A stretch of 64,000 nucleotides of DNA from Volutella citrinella (taxonomy: Eukaryota; Ascomycota; Sordariomycetes; Hypocreales; Nectriaceae). Shown in pieces: positions 58,047 to 64,000 of this stretch. The stretch's first letter is position 1. Every line of letters starts with the position of its first letter. Where the stretch lies: assembly GCA_034401135.1 (NCBI GenBank), contig JAWZSP010000009.1:806001-870000 (forward strand). The letters run 5' to 3'. The notes below the pieces were generated by a model, which saw nothing but the letters and a program-made list of their open reading frames with translations, did no database searches and was not told where the DNA came from. The position numbers and the translations under genes were made by a program.

Positions 58047-60318
58047 TTATCCCCATTGAACCAGCACCTGCTTCTTCCCCTTCTTCCCCTTCTTTCCTTT
58101 GCCCTCGTCGTTCTCCTCAGCGGGAGCAGCCTCGGCTGGTGTAGCCGAACCACTGCCCCCCCACTGGAAGCCTGTCTCTCTGTTTCCATAGTCGCGGCGA
58201 ACAGCGCGGCCGTTGCCGTAGCCGAAGATGGTTGTCTGGGGCTTGGGGGCAGTTGGCAACGCCGGAAACGCGTCGCTAGAACGAGTGTTGGGCTTGGGTG
58301 CGGCGGAGCTAGACTGTGCGGCGGAGCTGGCCGCCCAGTTGGACCGGGAGGACAGAGGGGCGGGTGTTGAGGATGAGGAAGCCGTCGACGGCAGAGACGG
58401 GAAGGCGGAGGACACAGGAGGTCGGATGGCCGGGCCGGCGCCCCAGTTTGTTGACTGCACCGACACGGGCGCCGGCCCGAGGCGGGTGCTGTTCTTCAGC
58501 TTGAGCACGCGGTTGGAGAGCTTTTGTGATGGCGCCGCGTTGGGCACGCCGGGGTTGGCGGCGGCGGCATTGGCCCAGCCACTGGAACTCGACGTCGCAC
58601 CGTGCATGCCACTGAGGCCAGGGAGACTGGGGTAATCCTCATTGATGGCACGCCAATCCTGCCAGGCCTTGCGAAGGGCCTCGGCCTTGGACTTGTCATC
58701 GAACAATTCGGCCACCTCGCGCAGGAGGGTGCCGAGGGCGTTTGACGATACGTCGGCAAACAAGGTGAAGAATGCGTCCACAAGCTGAGGGGCTGTGAAG
58801 CCTCCTTGGCGGTAAGTGGAGATGTGAGCTCGGAAAGTGTCCATTTTGTTCGAATCATTTCCGAGGAGATTGGCAGCACGCTCGACAACGGCACCATGAC
58901 GGACAAGGCGGGCTCGCTCTTCAGGGCTCATGCCAGCCGTGTCAGGCACGGTGGCCGACTCGATCGGGGCCGGGCGCGGCGTCGTTGTTCCGCTACCTCC
59001 GCGAGACTGCGACTGGGGCTGTGGCTGGGCCGGAGCCGAGAGCTGGCCGCCAAAGGTCCTGTTCGACACCGACTGGGCTGAATGGATGGCCATTTGCCGC
59101 TGAAAGGCGATCTCATCTCGTCGCAGCGGCTGGGCTGATGATGGTGGCACCGATTCGGCGTTGGGGTCACGGCCGCGGCCACGCCCTCGTCCTTCTCGGC
59201 GTCCATCGCCCCGTCGCTCTTGTTGGTAGGATTGTCGAAAGTCAAAGCCTGAAATATCTACGACACGCGCGTCTCGTCCGGTGTTGCCTCCGTGCTCGCT
59301 CAAGTTGTGGGCCTTGAGGTCGAGCTCCGTGTCAAAGACGACAAACTTCTTTTCCAGGCACTCGCGATCGGAGCACAGGAAGTGGTCTTTTTTGAAGTGC
59401 TCCTCAAGGGCGTTGTAGTCCATGTAGTAGTGGGGTTTACGGGAGTCTCTGCGATCGCAGATGAAGCAGCGCTCGTGTTTCATGCGACAGTGTTCATACA
59501 GCTTATCGTCATCATAGAAGCGCTCACCACAGAAGCCACAGAGGGGGTGGCCCTTGAAACCGGTCTGGTCGGCAGCTCCGGGCTTATCGTCGCCATGGCG
59601 CATATGCCTCTCGAGCTCACGGTCGGCAAATAGCTCGTGCTCGTGCGTAAAAACCTTCTTGTTACGAGTGCAGAGGTCGCACATGCGCTTCTTATGTGCC
59701 GATTTGACATGGCGGTGCAGGTCTGGCCAGCCAAGGCCGGCAAAATCGCAGGATGGTTCGGGGCAGTTGTAGCGTAGCAGCAGGACGGTATCGCCCACGA
59801 TATCTTCCTTGGCGTATTTGATGCCGATGTTGCTGTCGGTGGTAGAAATGTCTTGGGGTGTGTAGTCTTCGAATCGCTTCTCGGCGTCGTCCGTGAAGAT
59901 GACAAAAGGCGCAGGTGTCTAATTTGGTCAGCAAGGTAGCGGTCCAGCGCGGTTCGGCATCACGTACTCGACAGTGCGCACAGTCCTTTGTCTTATAAAG
60001 GGCTCTCATGCGTAGTCCACAGATATGGCACGTCGTGTGGTTGCAGGGGGCGATCGAGTGGTGGGCAACGGGGTTCGCGCAGATGAAGCAGACCTCGGCG
60101 TCATCATCGACATCCTCTTGCTTTCCGGCGAGGGCGTGGGCCCTTGAGGCAGCTGCAGCAACATCTCGGGCCGCAGGTTCGGCAGGTTCGGCAGCTGTGG
60201 CAGCTCCTCCCCGTCCCCGGCGGTTGCCCCGCGACTTCTGGCCTCCTCTTCCACGACCGCGACCTCCACGTCCTCTCGAGGAATCAGCGGTGTTGCCGCT
60301 TTCTTCGCCAGGAGCCAT
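58047..60318 (-). CDS. HEL2: E3 ubiquitin ligase Hel2/ZNF598
   Basis: Hel2 detects collided ribosomes and ubiquitinates 40S proteins to start ribosome-associated quality control. Two exons, 60318-59968 and 59918-58047, give 740 residues. An RGG-rich N-terminus (about 15-38) is followed by a RING finger at about residues 77-116 (CFICANP, CNHTTCHICGLRMRALY, CAHC). The conserved TPAPFVIFTDD follows directly across the splice site. A run of C2H2-type zinc fingers comes next (CPEPSCDFAGLGWPDLHRH, CDLC..H, CGFCGERFYDDDKLYEHC, CFICDR). A disordered Ser/Ala/Pro-rich middle and a Lys/Gly-rich end (KGKKGKKGKK) complete it. An upstream in-frame Met at 60360 is less likely. Confidence 0.93.
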
Positions 60319-61002
60319 GTGTATTTTGTTTGTCGTCGGTGTAGTATGCGTGTCTTTCAACGTGAGTAAAAGTGTGGCCTGATGGCCGAGAGCCTGGAAA
60401 TAGAGATAAATGGGCGATCAGGGAGTGTGTTGGGTTGCGGTTGAAGAGGGAGTCGTAGAATTTATTTGGCTCCTGCCGTTGATGATGGCGGGGCATGGAG
60501 GAGGGTTGTGGCTAGTGCGTGGGGGTGTGGCTGAGTAATTTCTCAGCCTAGCCTGGGGCTTAATTACACATCCTCATTGGGCCAGGAACAGTCACCGGCC
60601 AACTGAGTCAGAAAGACTCATCGCGTTGGAGCTACTTCGAGAGCTGAAATGGGTCTAGTGACCAGACTGGTCCTGGTGATCCCCTGAATGACATATCGGC
60701 AACGGCCTTGGCCGCTATCGGGATGAAGCATCGTGCAAGGAAATGCCTTGCGATGGGCCTTGTCAAGTGGTCCTTGCAAGTGGCCAGGCTTCACAACCAT
60801 GCAAATTACCAAGATCATCAGGAGTAAACGTTGTCGAACCACTATGCAAGCATTCATATCCCATTACGCTGTCCGAGTCGAGTGACTGGTGGCTCTGTGG
60901 CAGCTGTCAATAATCACAAACCATACCCCGTCCATGCTGCCGACGATGATAAAATAGCAACGTGAAATGCCAATACGCCGGCGCCAATCGCTGTCCTTTC
61001 GC
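60319..61002. other. Intergenic region, promoter side of HEL2
   Basis: About 680 bases between HEL2 and the SWIB gene (both minus strand). No gene was seen. Confidence 0.45.
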
Positions 61003-61908
61003 CTACTCCTCCCCGACCGGGTAGAGGTGGTTTCCAATCTCCTTATTCATCCGGAACATGTCCACCTTGGCCTGCTTGAACACGGCCTTCATTTTGTCGT
61101 CGCAGAGAATCTGGCGCTTGTCCTTGGGATCCTGCAGCTCGTTGGCCTTAATGTGCTCCCAGAGCCGCTTAACTACCTGGGGGCGTGAGAGCTGGGATGG
61201 TTAGCGGATGAATGAATAGATGTGGGGGGAGGTGGGTGTGTACCTGAGTCTCGCCACAGAGCTCCGACAGGGTAGCGCTCAGGACGAACGGCTTCTGCAG
61301 GCCGCCGCCTCTCTTCTTCTTGACCTCGCCCGAGCCGACGTCGCTGTCGTCGTCGGCATTGACCTTCTTGGCACTCTTCTTGCGGGGGGCAGCCTTCTTG
61401 CCTCGTGCTGGCTTGGCCTTGTCGCCGCCGCCGCGGGTGGTGCGGCTGCGAGCGAGGCTGTTTTCCTGCGCCTGAAGCTGTGCAGCCAACCGCGCGTCTG
61501 CGTCCTCAGCCGAAGAGGACCGCTTTGTCTTCTTACGAGAGGGTTCAGGCGAAGCAGAGACATCATAGCCGGGGCTGGCGGAGCGCTTGTTGGCGGTCGG
61601 GGGGGGACTGTCGGGAGTGGAGATGGCATCGAAGCGGGCAACAATAAGTTTCTTGATGGCATCCTGGGGTCGTTAGTTGGGATCAAGCACCGTGGACCTG
61701 GTAACCCACCTTTTGCTCGCTCAGATCCTGCCCGCCCAGCTTAGCCTCCAGTCCCTGGCGGACCTTTTTCTGGGAGATGGTCAAAAGGTCGGCCGTCGCG
61801 AGGATGTTGTCGATGATTGAGGTGTAGCGTTCACGCTCCTCATCGGACACTATCTGTTTAGTGGGCGTGTATGTCGACGGCGGTGCGTGACTTACAGAGT
61901 GCGCTCAT
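61003..61908 (-). CDS. SWIB/MDM2-domain chromatin-type protein (Tri1/Uaf30-like)
   Basis: Four exons (61908-61896, 61849-61710, 61663-61244, 61191-61003) join to 253 residues. The first exon holds only 13 coding bases. Residues about 5-65 form a DEK-C-like helical domain (ERERYTSIIDNIL, QGLEAKLGG, AIKKLIVARFD). A Lys/Arg-rich linker follows (KKAAPRKKSAKK). The SWIB domain spans about 165-245 (FVLSATLSELCGETQLSRPQVVKRLWEHIKAN in pieces, then DDKMKAVF and MFRMNKEI). This DEK-C plus SWIB layout is that of yeast Tri1 and Uaf30; Uaf30 belongs to the RNA polymerase I upstream activating factor. Which one is the counterpart cannot be settled here. Tandem acceptors (CAGATAG) precede exon 2; only the second keeps frame. 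Confidence 0.88.
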
Positions 61909-63042
61909 GATGGGCTGAGAGCGGTTGGTCGGCTTCGAAGTCGGCGCTGGGCCAGGCGTCGCATGCGCTGGTGCTCGTCGACGGAGCTTGTGCCGGGTCA
62001 GCGGCAGTGTAGAGGAGAGAGTTGCGCCCTGCCTCCGGAACTAGAGCATATCCCGCAGCCGCAGCGGTTCGAGATGGCTGACCGATGGTTGCACGACACG
62101 CAGATTAGCTAGCAGGCGGTTGTTGGTCGGCAAGGGACAGTCGGTCGACGCCAGGCACAGCACGGCATCAGCGGGCCAGCGAGATGGCGATGAGGCGGGA
62201 GCAAGAGCGAGGGCTAGGGCGCAACCGGAGGCAAGTGGGCGGCACCAGAAGATGAGGCCAGGGAGGAGGCTCGCGTGCGAGAATGATGCGTTTGTAGGTG
62301 TTGGTTGGTTCACGAGGCAAGCAGAGCAACGACAGCACGTCGCAAATGTGGCTCGTGCAGCCAATGACGAACGCCGGCGACCAATCGACGCGGCGGGCTG
62401 AGCCGTCTGTGGCTGGGTCGCGAGCGATTGTGTGGGGTCCTGATTGGATGCTTCCGTCCCGGGGCGATCTGATACAGCCTCACGTGATCGTGTCATGACA
62501 TTCCGCACGTGACTTGATCCATTGACGATAGCGGGGATCCAGCAACTCAATTCGGCCGATCCACCGGGTTCCAGCAGCCAATCGAAAACAACGTGTTCCA
62601 GCGTGTTCCGTGGTCCCATCATTCATCAGATGCTCAAGCTGCCAGCCCCACCTCGTTCGGTTGTTATGGGTCCAGCCGCGACGCACCACCACTAACGGCG
62701 CCCGCTGAGACGGGCAAACCCAGGATTCTGGGCGACTTGCCTGACACGCCCATCTGACTCAATGCTGAGTCGCCCCGCGGCTGATACACTCGATTCCGCA
62801 GAGCCCCGTCCGCGACAAAGAGCTAGCCCGTGGATCCTGCCCGTTTCTGCGCATCGACGCCGACATGCCGTCGGCCTTGTAACGTCTCCGCGAGCCCGCC
62901 CGCGGCCATTGATACTAGATCGGCACCAACCGCGGTTCCTCCGTGTCCGTCGGCCGAATCAGGGCTACTCCGAGGTGTTTCTTCTTGGCGTCCTTGCGCA
63001 TGCGTGTCCCTGGCGCCTGCGTAGCCTCATATATATCTTAAA
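61909..63042. other. Divergent intergenic region of SWIB and dehydrogenase genes
   Basis: About 1.1 kb, GC-rich, with no supported gene apart from two E-boxes noted separately. A TATATAT stretch sits near 63029-63035, shortly before the dehydrogenase ATG. Confidence 0.45.
62480..62511. promoter_or_regulatory. Pair of CACGTG E-boxes
   Basis: A palindromic TCACGTGA at 62480-62487 and a second CACGTG at 62506-62511 lie within 32 bases between divergent genes. They match the core bound by Cbf1-type bHLH factors. Occupancy is not shown by sequence. Confidence 0.35.
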
Positions 63043-64000
63043 ATGGCTACAGCTGCCCCCACGGATGTAGGCACTGCTGCGCCGTATCTGCCCGCCATGT
63101 CCATTCTCTTCCCGCTGCTGTCTGACTCGACGACGGTTGTTGAAGCCGTTCGACAGCTGTTCCCGTTCCCCCCAAAGTTCACTGAATCCGACGTCCCAGA
63201 CCAGACCGATCGCGTCGTGGTGGTGACGGGCGCCAACACGGGCGTCGGCAAGGAGGTCGCGCAAGTCCTCTACTCCAAGAACGCGACCGTCTGGGTGTGC
63301 TCGCGTAACGAGGAAAAGGGGCAGAGGGCCATCGATGAGATCCGCGAGCGCCACCCGACGTCCAAGGGCGCGCTGCACTTTCTCAAGCTGGACCTGGCCG
63401 ACCTGACGACAATTTCTGCGGCGGCCAACAAGATTCTGGCGCAGGAGACACGCCTGGACCTACTCTTCAACAATGCCGGCGTCATGACCCCCCCGTACGG
63501 CTCCAAGACGAAGCAGGGATACGAGATGCAGCTCGGCACCAACTGCGTGGGCCCATTCCTCTTCACCAAGAAGCTTACGCCCCTGCTGCAGTCGACGGCC
63601 AAGACCGCGCCCAAGGACTCGGTGCGCGTCGTCTGGGTCTCGAGCTCCGCGACCTATCTCTTTTCTCCCAGGGGTGGCCTTGAGCTCAACAACCTCGACT
63701 ACAACCAGCCCCGCAGCATCTGGGCCCAGTACGGTATAAGCAAGGCGGGCAACTACTTCCACGCGACAGAATATGCCCGCCGGTACAAGAACGATGGAAT
63801 CGTCAGCATTGTAAGTGGACCCTTGGATGGGGCGTGACGACTGTGCTGACCGGCTAGGCCCTCAACCCCGGAAACCTGAGCTCGGAGCTGGATCGCCACA
63901 ATAAGAACTTTATCTTTGCGATTGCGCGCCGTATCAGCACATATGCACCCATCTATGGCGCATACACGGAACTCTATGCCGGCACCTCCCCAGACGTCAC
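63043..64000 (+). CDS. Short-chain dehydrogenase/reductase, 3' end beyond window
   Basis: An NAD(P)-dependent oxidoreductase of the retinol-dehydrogenase or WWOX-like branch. Exon 1 is 63043-63810 and exon 2 starts at 63858, giving about 303 visible residues. Seen: the Rossmann motif TGANTGVGKE (about residue 63), an NADP-type CSRNEEKG, LDLADL, the structural NNAG, the catalytic Ser in WVSSSAT, and Tyr-x-x-x-Lys in YGISK. The intron-spanning ALNPGNLSSEL is the usual NPG loop after the active site. An N-terminal extension of about 55 residues carries a weakly hydrophobic stretch (MSILFPLL). The substrate is unknown. Confidence 0.9.

Noticed and set aside
34070..60318. RQC1 and HEL2 as a functional ribosome quality-control cluster
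   Set aside because: They are about 22 kb apart with many unrelated genes between; co-occurrence is likely chance.
1..64000. CRISPR arrays, insertion sequences or prophage
   Set aside because: The window is clearly a fungal nuclear genome with spliceosomal introns; no regular spaced repeats, transposase or integrase motifs were seen.

Overview
The window is nuclear DNA of a filamentous ascomycete, most likely a Sordariomycete and plausibly Hypocreales. Genes are broken by short introns of about 45-90 bases with GTRAGT-type donors and RCTRAC-type branch points. Coding regions are GC-rich. The recognisable genes are typical fungal ones: CRO1/She4, TFB4, ARP3, ADH1, ATX1, a 2EXR protein, a Zn(II)2Cys6 factor and HEL2. 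I count 21 protein genes, two of them cut by the window ends. I saw no convincing tRNA, rRNA or transposon.

Layout. 1-15 kb is a dense housekeeping block: gamma-glutamyltransferase (partial, -), TRM2 (+), CRO1/She4 (-), TFB4 (+), taspase (-), ARP3 (+), ADH1 (-). 15.1-19.3 kb has no supportable gene. ATX1 (-) and a 2EXR protein (-) follow.

22.4-33.3 kb is the most interesting part. A gasdermin-like protein (+) lies tail-to-tail, 55 bases apart, with an intracellular subtilisin-like protease (-). That protease is divergent from a 2011-residue NACHT/STAND NLR-like protein (+). Gene order, lengths and domains resemble the Podospora anserina HET-Q1/HET-Q2 gasdermin-protease pair that drives regulated cell death, here with a putative NLR sensor beside it.

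34-46.8 kb holds RQC1/TCF25 (+), a 4.3 kb gene-poor stretch ending in an ATG-poor leader, a Zn2Cys6 regulator (+) and an M13 metallopeptidase without a membrane anchor (+).

47.5-54.4 kb looks accessory: a small protein with EF-hand-like loops, an orphan protein, two tandem genes sharing an N-terminal domain but with unrelated C-termini, and a Ras-like GTPase with an altered G3 box and no CaaX.

54.9-64 kb returns to conserved genes: a hybrid histidine kinase (+), HEL2/ZNF598 (-), a SWIB-domain protein (-) and a short-chain dehydrogenase (+, cut by the window end). HEL2 and RQC1 both act on stalled ribosomes but are 22 kb apart, so I do not read them as a cluster. Exon boundaries were deduced by eye from splice signals and reading frame; all internal junctions described as checked restore the frame.
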